Part shown: piece by piece, positions 37,975 to 45,720 of the stretch
Layout of the letters: each line of letters starts with the position of its first letter
Position numbering within the stretch: position 1 is the first letter of the stretch
NCBI RefSeq assembly: GCF_905220995.1
Contig: NZ_CAJNBJ010000001.1
Coordinates: 310,001 to 374,000, forward strand
Source: Nitrospira defluvii
Lineage (GTDB): Bacteria > Nitrospirota > Nitrospiria > Nitrospirales > Nitrospiraceae
Direction: 5' to 3'
DNA length: 64,000 nt
Notes under the pieces: generated by a model
The model's database searches: none
The model's input: only the letters and a program-made list of their open reading frames with translations
What the model was told of the DNA's origin: nothing
Program-made: the position numbers and the translations under genes

Positions 37975-39087
37975 TTATTCTGGGACTGGCGTGAGGCTAT
38001 AACTTGTGTTCTTACTGCCACCCTCATTGCGAATGAGCACCCCTCGATCAATCAGTTCCTTGATGTCACGTTGGGCAGTGGGCATCGAACATTTCGCAAA
38101 CGCTGCCCATTTTCTCGCTGTCAGCTTGCCCTCAAACCCGTCTAGAAATCGATTCAACACTTTCCGTTGGCGTTCATTGAGGGCGAGACCGGTATGGCGT
38201 TGCCAGAACCCTGCCTTACGTAGCACATCCGCGAATCCCGTCTCGGCAGCATCGATCGCCTTGGACACGCATTCAACAAACCACAGCATACGCGGCGTGA
38301 TGTCGAGATCACCTTTCTGAGTGACTTCGAGCGAGGCATAATACTCGGGGCGCTCGCGATGAATCTGTCCCGCCAGGCCATAGAATCGCTGGGGGGATTG
38401 TTCCGAGCGTGCAAGACTCCGTTCTGCTAGCGCTCGCGCAATCCTGCCGTTCCCATCGTCGAATGGATGGATGGTGACAAACCAGAGGTGTGCGATTGTT
38501 GCATGGAGGATGCCGTCGATAGTGAGGGGTTCATTCAGCCATGCGAGAAACATCTCTATCTCAGCATCCACTCGCTCAGCTGGGGGCGCTTGAAAGTGAA
38601 CCTTCTCACGTCCGACCGGACCTGAGCGTACTTGCATGGGGCCATCGGCATCCTCCCGCCACCCCCCGGTCTTTATCTTGCGCACACCGGAATAGCCAGT
38701 TGGAAACAACGCAGCCTGCCACCCATACAGTCGCTCCCGGGTGAGAGGGGTATCCAGTTGGCTCGTCGCATCGAGCATCATCGCAACCATGCCCTCAGTG
38801 CGTCGGTCTTCTGGACCAAGGGCGGCCCCAGGAACACCAAGCCGGCGTGCCACCGAGGAGCGGACACTCGACGGATCCAATCGTTCGCCTTCTATTTCTG
38901 CACTTTTGACGGCCTCTTCCGTGAGAGCCAGAAGTTCAGCCTCAAGCCGCAGCTCGAAGCCCAATTGCATCATTTTTCCAAGGGGCCGACCTTGCTTCAG
39001 GTGGGCCTGGCCGAGCGGGTTGAGCAAGTGCTCAGCATTCCAACGGAAGTGTGGCCATTCGGGTAGTTCCCAGATATACACATTCAC
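37975..39087 (-). CDS. Fic-family AMP-transferase-like protein with HTH
   Basis: The 370-residue protein begins with the DUF4172-type N-terminus (VYIWELPEWPHFRW), has the Fic motif HPFDDGNGR at 207-215 with catalytic His207, and ends in a winged-helix-like segment (MPTAQRDIKELIDRGVLI). The inhibitory motif SAEIEG at 62-67 fits the S/T-x3-E-G/N pattern of class II Fic proteins, in which the inhibitory helix is part of the same chain. It would transfer AMP (or another nucleotide part) to target proteins when relieved. The start is a GTG at 39087 with a weak ribosome binding site; the family N-terminus fixes it. An operator-like repeat array lies just upstream and may be bound by its own HTH. 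Confidence 0.93.
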   Translation of the reverse strand: MNVYIWELPEWPHFRWNAEHLLNPLGQAHLKQGRPLGKMMQLGFELRLEAELLALTEEAVKSAEIEGERLDPSSVRSSVARRLGVPGAALGPEDRRTEGMVAMMLDATSQLDTPLTRERLYGWQAALFPTGYSGVRKIKTGGWREDADGPMQVRSGPVGREKVHFQAPPAERVDAEIEMFLAWLNEPLTIDGILHATIAHLWFVTIHPFDDGNGRIARALAERSLARSEQSPQRFYGLAGQIHRERPEYYASLEVTQKGDLDITPRMLWFVECVSKAIDAAETGFADVLRKAGFWQRHTGLALNERQRKVLNRFLDGFEGKLTARKWAAFAKCSMPTAQRDIKELIDRGVLIRNEGGSKNTSYSLTPVPE

Positions 39088-39495
39088 CTCACTGCATGAT
39101 GCGAATATACGCCTATTCGCATCATGCTGCTAGCTATTCGCATCATCACTTGAGGCGAACAAACGCTCATTCGTATCGTTGGGCGGGAATAGGGGAACAC
39201 TCCAACGAGCTAGGGTCGATTCGAGGCGTTAGAAACAGTGACTTTGGCTCACGAAGGTTGGATCATTTGTTCGTGAGGTGGCTGTGATGATTGGGGACTC
39301 ACTAGGAAGTCTTGCGCGGGTCTTTCTTCTGGCGGTGGGCACACGCGACGAAGAAATTTCTGACGCCCGGGCACTGGGAGCGGGCCTTGTGCTTCTGGCG
39401 GTGTTGTTGCTGCTGGTGACTCTACTCGCAACCTCACCGTTGCGGCTCAGTAGTCCACCCTTCTCGTTCGTCGCCGTCCATCAGAAGACGACATC
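39088..39495. other. Fic upstream region
   Basis: This 408-base stretch contains the repeat array at 39094-39146 and looser relatives of the repeat to about 39190. A short plus-strand open frame at 39278-39505 encodes a hydrophobic peptide, but has no ribosome binding site worth the name and is not called. Confidence 0.5.
39094..39146. promoter_or_regulatory. Operator array upstream of the Fic gene
   Basis: GCATGATGCGAAT (39094-39106) and ATTCGCATCATGC (39115-39127) are perfect 13-bp inverted arms around 8 bases. A third half-site ATTCGCATCAT lies at 39136-39146, exactly 21 bp from the second. The array starts seven bases before the Fic start codon, so a bound protein would block both promoter and ribosome access. 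Confidence 0.7.
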
Positions 39496-39744
39496 CTACA
39501 CATAGGTCGCGACCGGTTGTCTTGCACCTGCGTAGCCCTGCAAATCCGCCACGACCCATGCCCGCTCAGCCAGCGTGATTTCACCGAGGTGGTTGCTGAA
39601 CGGACTGATGCCGTAGTCCCCGCTGCCGGTGCGAATGTCTCTCGCCAGCAAGCTGGTCAAGACCGGCGATCCGTTGATCACGTCCGTGCCTTCTTCTGCA
39701 TCATCAGAGCAACGGCTGAGCAACACATCTGTCACTAAACTCAC
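39496..39744 (-). CDS. Possible small gene or C-terminal remnant
   Basis: An 82-codon frame beginning with GTG encodes DVINGSPVLTSLLARDIRTG and ISPFSNHLGEITLAERAWVV, which read like a genuine folded protein. No family is named with confidence. It may be the surviving end of a longer gene, since no good ribosome binding site is seen. Confidence 0.35.
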   Translation of the reverse strand: MSLVTDVLLSRCSDDAEEGTDVINGSPVLTSLLARDIRTGSGDYGISPFSNHLGEITLAERAWVVADLQGYAGARQPVATYV

Positions 39745-39798
39745 TCAGGAGCAGGAGCGTACCAAGCAAAAGATTGATCAACTTGGTTGCATCCATCC

Positions 39799-40692
39799 TC
39801 AGGCACAGCCCGTCTTCGGTTTCGCCTGAGCTGTTTTCGTTCGCTCTTCTGCAAGGTATTGTTTGGCCTTCTCAAGTTGCGACACCGCGCGTGGGAAGGG
39901 AGCAATGTGAATGGCCTTTTCCCACTGTACGATGGCTTCTCGATAGCGGCCTTTGCACATCAGAAACGCAGCATAGTCGCCATACGCGTAGGCGCTGTCC
40001 GGATTCAAGGCGATGCCCTTTTTCAGCAGCTGTTCCTGCAACGCAGCGTCGCCTCCGATTTTCGCCACACTTGCCCGATGCACTAGAACCAACATCGAAT
40101 GGTGTGGAAGTGTTGCCGCCTGTTGCGCGCGATCAAAGGCGTGAGTCGCCTCGGGCACGTGACCTTGCTTCTCATGCCAGATGCCCTCGAAATACCACGG
40201 GTAGAAGCTATCTTGGTCAAGCGCTTTGGCTTTCGCAATGTGTTCGGCGGCCTCGAGAAACTCTTTTTTGACTATTAAGACCCGTGCCAGCTGCGCATGC
40301 GCTGCGCCAAGATCCGGATCCAAGCTCACTGCCTGCCGCGCATGGCCTAATGCGTCCTGCACCACTGTTCCACCAAACGTGGTGAGATCATACCAGTCGC
40401 CAATGGTATATCCACCGACCAGGGTTCCCAGCGAGACCGCGACATAAATAAACGCCTCATTGCGGTTCTGATCTGCCGCCAGGTTAATCTTGGTATAGGC
40501 ATCCTGCAGCTGTGCTCGACTGAACACGTTGGCTTCGATTTGATAATAGGCCTCACGGGCCAGTGCCCGTGGCGTCCTCTTGTCTGCGGATGGAACTGCG
40601 CCCGTCCCACTTGGGGCAGCAAAGGAGGCTGAGCAGAGGACAACCACACTGAGCGCAAGCACCCAGCCGAACGATTTCATGGTTATGGCCAT
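39799..40692 (-). CDS. Exported TPR protein
   Basis: The protein of about 297 residues has a signal peptide ending near SASFA-APS and then tetratricopeptide-like repeats, for example QAVSLDPDLGAAHAQLARVL, AKALDQDSFYPWYFEG and KGIALNPDSAYAYGDYAAFL. It is likely periplasmic. GGAGGG six bases before the ATG at 40692 decides the start; an upstream ATG at 40716 would place it inside that site. No functional link to neighbours is visible. A C-terminal Lys/Ala-rich tail ends in Cys-Ala. Confidence 0.8.
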   Translation of the reverse strand: MAITMKSFGWVLALSVVVLCSASFAAPSGTGAVPSADKRTPRALAREAYYQIEANVFSRAQLQDAYTKINLAADQNRNEAFIYVAVSLGTLVGGYTIGDWYDLTTFGGTVVQDALGHARQAVSLDPDLGAAHAQLARVLIVKKEFLEAAEHIAKAKALDQDSFYPWYFEGIWHEKQGHVPEATHAFDRAQQAATLPHHSMLVLVHRASVAKIGGDAALQEQLLKKGIALNPDSAYAYGDYAAFLMCKGRYREAIVQWEKAIHIAPFPRAVSQLEKAKQYLAEERTKTAQAKPKTGCA

Positions 40693-41034
40693 TGCGTCCC
40701 TCCGCGTGAACCGCATCTTTTACCGCACGAACACCTAGGCGCTTGTGCTCGATCTTTCCATGCCCGTCTCATCTCAGCAAGCGTTGAGTGAAAAGATGTC
40801 GCGAATTGGGTCGCTAGTCAGTGGCGGAAGAGGGCGGTATTCTGGGGCTATCACGAATTTCTGCGCCGAGGCTTCGCAGGATCCCGCGAATGGCTTCAAT
40901 GTTGCTGTAATTTTTCCCATAATCCAACGAAGTCATCTTCATGTCCGGGGCACTATGAAGCGTTACCCAAGCATGGTCGTTCCCCACACCTGTTTGGTTA
41001 CACTGCACGCCTCGCTTGTTGCGGGGCGTGCAAC
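40693..41034. other. Intergenic region with stem-loop
   Basis: Apart from the stem-loop at 41004-41032 nothing certain is seen. A 64-codon minus-strand frame at 40814-41008 has some protein-like character but no good start and is not called. Confidence 0.45.
41004..41032 (-). terminator. Stem-loop after the DUF433/DUF5615 pair
   Basis: TGCACGCC (41004-41011) and GGCGTGCA (41025-41032) form a perfect 8-bp stem, with further pairing inside the loop. On the minus strand it begins two bases after the DUF5615 stop codon. There is no clear U-run, so factor-independent termination is not certain. Confidence 0.5.
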
Positions 41035-41415
41035 TTATTTGGGGCGAGTCCTGACGCGGATTCGAGAGCGGTCTACGATGATGAGAGACGCGGTGAGTTC
41101 AGCTTCGGCAACCTCACTGAGCAATCGTCCCAAAGCCTGTTTGGTTTCTTCGATCGTGGTCGGCCAAACCCGAAGACGCACAATGCTATGGTGGCGCTGC
41201 ACCGGAAAGGAACGGCCATCGGCAAAGTCTTCATCGAAGGTCACAACGACAGCGGTCTGCTGCTGCGCTCAGGCGAAGACCTCTTCACCAGCCTTCCCGG
41301 ACAATCCCACATCACCGGTGTGGAAGACAGTCCACGTCGGCTTCAACAGCTTCAGCCAAGAAACGACGGCTTGGGGAACATTTTGGTCGAGAAGGATGGT
41401 CAGGCGGTCAGGCAC
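41035..41415 (-). pseudogene. DUF5615 PIN-like toxin gene with one nonsense codon
   Basis: Reading from the GTG at 41415, which overlaps the DUF433 stop, the frame gives RLTILLDQNVPQAVVSWLK, then TGDVGLSGKAGEEVFA, a TGA at 41269-41271, and then AQQQTAVVVTFDEDFADGR. The frame and the family pattern continue undisturbed after the stop. DUF5615 proteins have Trp-Ala at this position, so a single TGG to TGA change explains the break. The conserved Asp residues of the PIN-like site (LLDQN and TFDEDFA) are both still encoded. The intact gene would be the toxin partner of the DUF433 protein. Restart at the GTG at 41244 would give only the C-terminal half. Confidence 0.85.
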
Positions 41416-41632
41416 GCGGAATGACTTTCGCTTCGTCAATCACCTGGCTGGCATACTCAAGCGCGGCAGTGACATCGTTGTTGGTCAATTCGGGGTACGC
41501 CTCAATGATGCCAGCCATGGTATAGCCACCGGCCACCATGCCGAGAATGTTTTTCACCATAATGCGGGTGCCTCGAATGGTGGGCCTTCCGCCGCAGATT
41601 TTGGAATCGACAACGATACGATTATCCACCAC
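41408..41632 (-). CDS. DUF433 antitoxin-like protein
   Basis: The 74-residue product has the DUF433 pattern: RIVVDSKICGGRPTIRGTRI, then ILGMVAGGYTMAGIIEAYPELT and DVTAALEYA. DUF433 proteins are antitoxin-type partners of DUF5615 PIN-like proteins. The start is a GTG preceded by GAGGAAAGC. The reading frame is intact although its toxin partner downstream is broken. The two overlap by eight bases. Confidence 0.9.
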   Translation of the reverse strand: MVDNRIVVDSKICGGRPTIRGTRIMVKNILGMVAGGYTMAGIIEAYPELTNNDVTAALEYASQVIDEAKVIPRA

Positions 41633-41843
41633 GCTTTCCTCGCCGGCCAGTCAACTACATCAAAAGCTATGCTGATACGCCTAGGCTGTCAAGAAAGCAC
41701 TCAATGGCATACTGGGAGAAGAACTGCTGCAGGCCAAGAATCGAGGACAGCCAGGCCTAACAAGAGAGGGCCTGGGGTTTGCGCAGGAACACCATATGAG
41801 CCCGCTCGCGCCGGCTTACTTTCAGTCCAGAATAGAGGAGACG

Positions 41844-41890
41844 TGGAGCCGGCGAGTGGAATCGAACCACCGACCTGCGGTTTACGAAAC
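41844..41890 (-). repeat. Attachment site copy, left end of island 2
   Basis: All 47 bases are identical to 50354-50400, running from the CCA end of tRNA-Thr(CGU) to its anticodon loop. Sequence diverges immediately afterwards. This is the direct repeat expected from integrase-mediated insertion. Confidence 0.93.
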
Positions 41891-41937
41891 AGGCCAGGAC
41901 AGTTTTTGAAACGCTCGGTGTATCAAATGGTTTCCCC
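41891..41937 (+). repeat. Island left-end block, copy 2
   Basis: This block matches 37742-37788 with two mismatches in 47 bases. It lies just inside the island 2 att copy and probably contains integrase-binding sequence common to both elements. Confidence 0.8.
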
Positions 41938-42017
41938 GTTTTAACTGCGAAAACAGGTACTTGGACGCTTTCCACTGATTCGATGGATTCGAGGGGTATA
42001 GGTGGGTTTTGAAAATT

Positions 42018-42037
42018 TTTAGCACAAATTTAGCACA
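42018..42037 (+). repeat. 20-bp arm-type repeat, left copy
   Basis: TTTAGCACAAATTTAGCACA is itself two copies of TTTAGCACA separated by AA. The same 20 bases occur at 50291-50310 in the same orientation. Placement near both ends of the element suggests arm-type integrase or excisionase binding sites. Confidence 0.75.
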
Positions 42038-42087
42038 TCCACGCCGAACACTATCGCCGTATCTCGAATGCCACCTTCTTTCAACAC

Positions 42088-43179
42088 CTAATTCTCAAGC
42101 ATGGACGCGCCACTATGCTTTGTAAAAAGCAGTAACCTTTTATCCATTGCGCTAAGGGCCATGTGGCGACCAGAGTTGTCCAAGGCCATTCCGGCTATTC
42201 GCATATTACTTGGCAGATGCAAGTGAATTACTGACATCCCCCGGAGATCAACCATGGCCAAATGTGAAGTGTTGTTGGGATGCCACATAAACAGCTTCTG
42301 ATCGGTGGTCATCGCCAGATCCGGCACAACCACCATATCATCAGGAGGCTTTAGATGTTGCGAGAACCAGCCCGTCTTATCCTCGACCTTGAAGGAGGAT
42401 GTTTGAAAGGTAGTGGTGTCAAATATCGTCACTATCGCGGCTTCGTTGTCACCGACGTATAGTTTGTTCCCGTCTTTGGATGCGACTAAGGCAGTTGGAA
42501 AAGTCCCTATATTTCTGATGAGGTCTAGCCGAGAGTTATCCCTGGTGCTCATAACGCTAATAGTTCGTGCAAAAGGATGCAATACGTATAATCTCGTTTC
42601 GTCTGGTGAAAGCACGCTTCGCCATCCGGCTGGCTCTTGTAGCGCAATTTTTTGATAGATCTTCAGATCCTTCGCATCCAGCATATACAAAAACAAACTA
42701 TTAGCATCAGTAACGTAGAGCCTCTTTGCATCAGAAGTTAACACAAGAGAAAAAGAAATGAATCCCTTGTTAAGGGTAAGAGTTCCCGTAACTTTCTTCA
42801 TTGGCAATGATATCTTCAATAGTAGTCCATCGCTATCCCGACTGGAACACATCACGTATGCTTCTTGGTCCTTGTTATCAACGACAAAGTTGCTGGGGCT
42901 GCAGCCGAGATGAATCGCTTCGACCTCGTGCCCCTTGGTATGTATCACACCGAAATTCTGACTTTTTATCGAGGTGTAGTAGATCCTTTCGCCTGAAGAA
43001 TTGAACCTAAAAGAATCAAGGTCATCGGCCACATTCACCACTTGGGCTTTCCCAAACAGGCTTTCGAGCTCGAGAGGGTCGCCAGATATAATTGTGGTGC
43101 CCGTACTAGTTGTCCTAAAATTCGGTGAGTGACAGCCGCCCATCATTGCTAACATCACCAGTGCGGCGCATATTCGCAT
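42088..43179 (-). CDS. Lipoprotein with beta-propeller-like repeats
   Basis: The 363-residue product begins with MRICAALVMLAMMGGC, a good lipoprotein signal with Cys16. The body has repeated segments such as SDAKRLYVTDANSLFLYMLDA, SPDETRLYVLHPFARTISVM and KDGNKLYVGDNEAAIVTIFD, which are typical of YncE-like or lactonase-like beta propellers. It would sit on the outer membrane or in the periplasm as a binding protein. It follows the exported trypsin gene on the same strand, 40 bp downstream, so the two are probably co-expressed. No catalytic motif was recognised. Confidence 0.85.
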   Translation of the reverse strand: MRICAALVMLAMMGGCHSPNFRTTSTGTTIISGDPLELESLFGKAQVVNVADDLDSFRFNSSGERIYYTSIKSQNFGVIHTKGHEVEAIHLGCSPSNFVVDNKDQEAYVMCSSRDSDGLLLKISLPMKKVTGTLTLNKGFISFSLVLTSDAKRLYVTDANSLFLYMLDAKDLKIYQKIALQEPAGWRSVLSPDETRLYVLHPFARTISVMSTRDNSRLDLIRNIGTFPTALVASKDGNKLYVGDNEAAIVTIFDTTTFQTSSFKVEDKTGWFSQHLKPPDDMVVVPDLAMTTDQKLFMWHPNNTSHLAMVDLRGMSVIHLHLPSNMRIAGMALDNSGRHMALSAMDKRLLLFTKHSGASMLEN

Positions 43180-43219
43180 GCTTGGATTCCTAATTCCCCA
43201 ATTTAGACAAAATATTGTC

Positions 43220-44386
43220 CTAACATTTGACGCTAGGACAATATTTTCGATTTAGGACAGTTTTAGAGTATTGCTGATCATTACGCTCAGGAACAATCTC
43301 AATCTGGAGGCTCAATATTTCAGCGTGTTGTAGCTTGCTCTGGGTTTTGCGATTATATTCCCTGAGCGTTGCATCAAGCGAACTTTCGACTTCTGAAATT
43401 ACTGCTACCCCTGAACTATCAAACTCCACTACCCTACCCATAAACAAACCCTGCTGTTCTGCTTTGTCTCTATCAAAACTGTCAGCAAGTAAAGGGAAGA
43501 TCTTAATCATGGCCTTGTCAGGAACTTGCTGGCCTTCAAATCGTTTCTCATACGATATTTTGATTTCCCTTTTTCCCCCACCCGATTCTCCCTTTGGCTG
43601 CGCTGTTGGCAGAATAGTCGGCTGTAAGAATATGCTGGCGTCCCACTTTAGGTCCGTGGTCATGAAGGCGTACATTGCCTGATACGTCAACAACTGTTTC
43701 TTAATTTGAGATAGCTCAGAACCGTACAATGCGACTCTTCCCTGCTCGACCCAAATCCCACAAGAAAGTAAAAAATGCTGAGCGTATGAAATTGGCAATA
43801 CGAAACTCTCGGATACTACCTCTGACCGCCTCAACACAATCCCGATGACTTCTCCCAAAGAGTTCACGGCTGGCCCTCCGCTATTCCCAGGATAAAGATC
43901 ACCGTTTAGCCATATCAAACCATTATTGTCCACAGCCTTTACCGGCAAAACATCAACATTAAATGAACGTGTGACTCCATTCTTGGCAGGGCTCCCGATC
44001 AGCTTAAGGGCTTCGCCTGCAGAAACCTTACTCGAATCTCCGATTTTCATCGGAACAAGAAGGCTCTCAGGAAGGATCGCAATCAGTGCGAGATCAAAAT
44101 GCTCGCTCATGCTTAATACCGAGGCCGTCTCTGGTAGAGATTTGTTATAGCGCTTTATCTGCACAGTATATGGAGCGTTCTTAATGTTGTGTCTAGCCGT
44201 GAGAATATGTCCCTTATCCGTAATCAATAGGCCGGCGCCAACTGGCTCCCCGTTGCTCAATATTTCTACAACCTTATTCTTAAGCTCGTCGTCGGCACCT
44301 GAAATGGCAAATGAAATTGATAACAGCTCAGAGAGGAGGCAGAGCGTCAGAATAAGGAAGCAGTGACGGTGGACCATCTTTGCCAT
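43220..44386 (-). CDS. Exported trypsin-like serine protease
   Basis: The 388-residue product has a signal peptide (about 1-28) and a trypsin-fold domain (about 35-205) with an intact triad: His66 in TARHN, Asp98 in HFDLALI and Ser169 in YPGNSGGP. There is no PDZ domain. The C-terminal half (about 210-388) is a separate, unrecognised region with EIKISYEKRFEG and many charged residues. It lies between the trypco2 gene and the lipoprotein gene. In known conflict systems cytoplasmic trypsins pair with trypco domains; here protease and partner both carry export signals, so the site of action should be the periplasm. Confidence 0.9.
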   Translation of the reverse strand: MAKMVHRHCFLILTLCLLSELLSISFAISGADDELKNKVVEILSNGEPVGAGLLITDKGHILTARHNIKNAPYTVQIKRYNKSLPETASVLSMSEHFDLALIAILPESLLVPMKIGDSSKVSAGEALKLIGSPAKNGVTRSFNVDVLPVKAVDNNGLIWLNGDLYPGNSGGPAVNSLGEVIGIVLRRSEVVSESFVLPISYAQHFLLSCGIWVEQGRVALYGSELSQIKKQLLTYQAMYAFMTTDLKWDASIFLQPTILPTAQPKGESGGGKREIKISYEKRFEGQQVPDKAMIKIFPLLADSFDRDKAEQQGLFMGRVVEFDSSGVAVISEVESSLDATLREYNRKTQSKLQHAEILSLQIEIVPERNDQQYSKTVLNRKYCPSVKC

Positions 44387-44408
44387 ACTACCTACTATAC
44401 AAATATAG

Positions 44409-44978
44409 TTAACCGGCGAGTGAGAGATGAATCTTCAAACGATGAATCGTAGATTGCTTGTACTTACCCCCTGCGATATCAATGATAAAAAAACTGATCC
44501 CGCCCTGTGCAGTTTTCTCGATCCCGAATTCTGTTTCATATACAAATCCATCCAGCTTCAACGGCGGCGGATCGTTTATGGCATTCCGTAGAGCGTTCTT
44601 GACACTTCCAATTGCAGCGGCAAGGCCATGATCTTTCTTTGCACCTATCTCCAAATCTCCAATGGGCGTCAATGTGAGTTTTATGGTCTGACCGTTGACC
44701 TGAGCGGCCCCCGCCCCCATATTTACACCTAGTCCACCCAGAACGGATACTTTAAGTCCAGCTTCTCCGCCAGATTCAGTTGCTATACTTAATTCAAGAT
44801 CGACGCGGTCTATTTGCAATCTTGGCTTCCCAGTTTCAGTAGCCTGAGCAGTGCGTATATCTTCCTTCAATGCCTTTATCACCTGATCTACGCCAAAATC
44901 ATCGCCTGAGGCATTGTTAGGATCATTCGCGAAAGTAAAAAGCAATAGCAGTGATAGAACCATGCCAAATTTTGGCAT
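44409..44978 (-). CDS. Exported trypco2 (trypsin-co-occurring domain 2) protein
   Basis: The 189-residue product has a short signal peptide (about 1-24) and then GVDQVIKALKEDIRTAQA followed by DRVDLELSIATESGGEAGLKVSVLGG and TIKLTLTP, which is the trypco2 pattern of a helix and beta strands. The second part (about 143-189, YETEFGIEKTAQGGISFFII and STIHRLKIHLSLAG) resembles another strand set of the same domain, so a duplication is possible. AAAGGCGG precedes the ATG at 44978, which decides the start; a longer frame begins at 45131 without a signal. It precedes the trypsin gene by 22 bp. Trypco domains probably regulate or present substrates to trypsin partners. Confidence 0.82.
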   Translation of the reverse strand: MPKFGMVLSLLLLFTFANDPNNASGDDFGVDQVIKALKEDIRTAQATETGKPRLQIDRVDLELSIATESGGEAGLKVSVLGGLGVNMGAGAAQVNGQTIKLTLTPIGDLEIGAKKDHGLAAAIGSVKNALRNAINDPPPLKLDGFVYETEFGIEKTAQGGISFFIIDIAGGKYKQSTIHRLKIHLSLAG

Positions 44979-45218
44979 ATGGCCGCCTTTAAATGATAAG
45001 TGATCGGAAGATATGGCAGGAAGCAAAACCATTGGGAAATTGTGAACTACGCATTTTAAAATTGCAAGATGGCGGGATTGAATGAAAGTATTTAATCCTA
45101 GGCTAATACATGACATGGTCGGTGAACCCACTTGATACCTTTAAGATTCGGGCTGAAGTATTCCCTGCCACTGTATTCCAGAAAAATGCTCCGCCCCTGC
45201 AACTGTGCCGCCATGATT

Positions 45219-45512
45219 TCACCTAAACGTATGATTTAAATCATACGCGACGGTCGAATGCTTTTCCGGGCTCAGACACGAATACGTTATCAACAACACT
45301 AGGGCAGTCGATCTGAGGCGAGGATCACCATCTTTGATTAGATCCAACAGTGTCAAAGCCGCGACAGCGGCAAAGACTGGAGATGCAGAAACGGGAGCAA
45401 TTACCTTTGACTCAACTGCACGCTCGATCTGCCTAACATATTTCACGCAGACAAACTGGCATGTGGACTTCGACACCTCAATGCTAATTGGCGACAGTCT
45501 CGCATGCTGCAT
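45219..45512 (-). CDS. Possible small protein of unknown function
   Basis: A 97-codon frame begins with ATG preceded by AGGAG at five bases, which is a good ribosome binding site. The product is mostly helical with KYVRQIERAVESKVI in the middle and a hydrophobic stretch after it. No family is recognised. Its 3' end overlaps the palindrome at 45228-45247, which speaks somewhat against it. Confidence 0.35.
   Translation of the reverse strand: MQHARLSPISIEVSKSTCQFVCVKYVRQIERAVESKVIAPVSASPVFAAVAALTLLDLIKDGDPRLRSTALVLLITYSCLSPEKHSTVAYDLNHTFR
45228..45247. promoter_or_regulatory. Perfect 20-bp palindrome
   Basis: CGTATGATTTAAATCATACG is fully self-complementary. It lies between the two divergent cargo units of island 2 and is a good candidate operator for a dimeric repressor. 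A role as a rho-independent terminator is unlikely because no U-run follows. Confidence 0.55.
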
Positions 45513-45720
45513 CTATCTCCTGAGTCAAAATAAGGCCGACAGGACCTTGGGAACGAATACAGACGTAGACTTGCCCTAAAGACCTTCGCCCAATGGACAC
45601 TTCCAAACTATAATCAGAACTTTTAGTCATCTGCCCTCACTCCAAATGTATCTTTTCAAGCCAGCAGGCATCAGATACACTGCGTTTCTTGCCTCTCCTT
45701 CAACCAAACAGGGAGTTATT

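Larger units (their letters stand above)
37696..41843. mobile_element. Older integrated island remnant (island 1)
   Basis: The 4.1-kb segment is bounded by a decayed copy (37696-37741) and an exact copy (41844-41890) of the 3' part of the tRNA-Thr gene at 50354. It has the same left-end block as island 2 next to its att copy. It carries a Fic gene, a possible small gene, a TPR gene and a DUF433/DUF5615 pair. No integrase, excisionase or initiator remains, so it is probably immobile. The greater divergence of its att copy suggests it was inserted before island 2. Confidence 0.72.
41633..42087. other. Island boundary region
   Basis: The stretch contains the exact att copy (41844-41890), the left-end block (41891-41937) and the 20-bp arm repeat (42018-42037). 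Open frames crossing the att copy on either strand are translations of tRNA-derived sequence and are not genes. Confidence 0.7.
44979..45720. other. Divergent control region of island 2 cargo
   Basis: This 742-base stretch separates the trypco2-trypsin-lipoprotein unit (minus) from the AbiTii unit (plus). It contains the perfect palindrome at 45228-45247 and a possible small gene at 45219-45512. It is AT-rich and should hold the promoters of both units. Confidence 0.55.

Noticed and set aside
39278-39505. A 75-codon hydrophobic plus-strand frame
   Set aside because: No usable ribosome binding site and no recognisable pattern; hydrophobicity alone is not enough.
40814-41008. A 64-codon minus-strand frame near the stem-loop
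   Set aside because: Some protein-like character, but it begins inside the terminator-like hairpin and has no ribosome binding site.
41269-41271. TGA read as Trp or as selenocysteine in the DUF5615 gene
   Set aside because: No sign of altered code elsewhere and no SECIS-like structure seen; a simple nonsense mutation is sufficient.
40745-41944. A 399-codon plus-strand open frame across the island boundary
   Set aside because: It runs antisense to the DUF433/DUF5615 pair and ends in translated tRNA-derived att sequence. Codon use and content are not protein-like.
41757-41975. A 72-codon minus-strand frame over the att copy
   Set aside because: It translates the duplicated tRNA sequence and flanks; similar frames appear at every tRNA att site.
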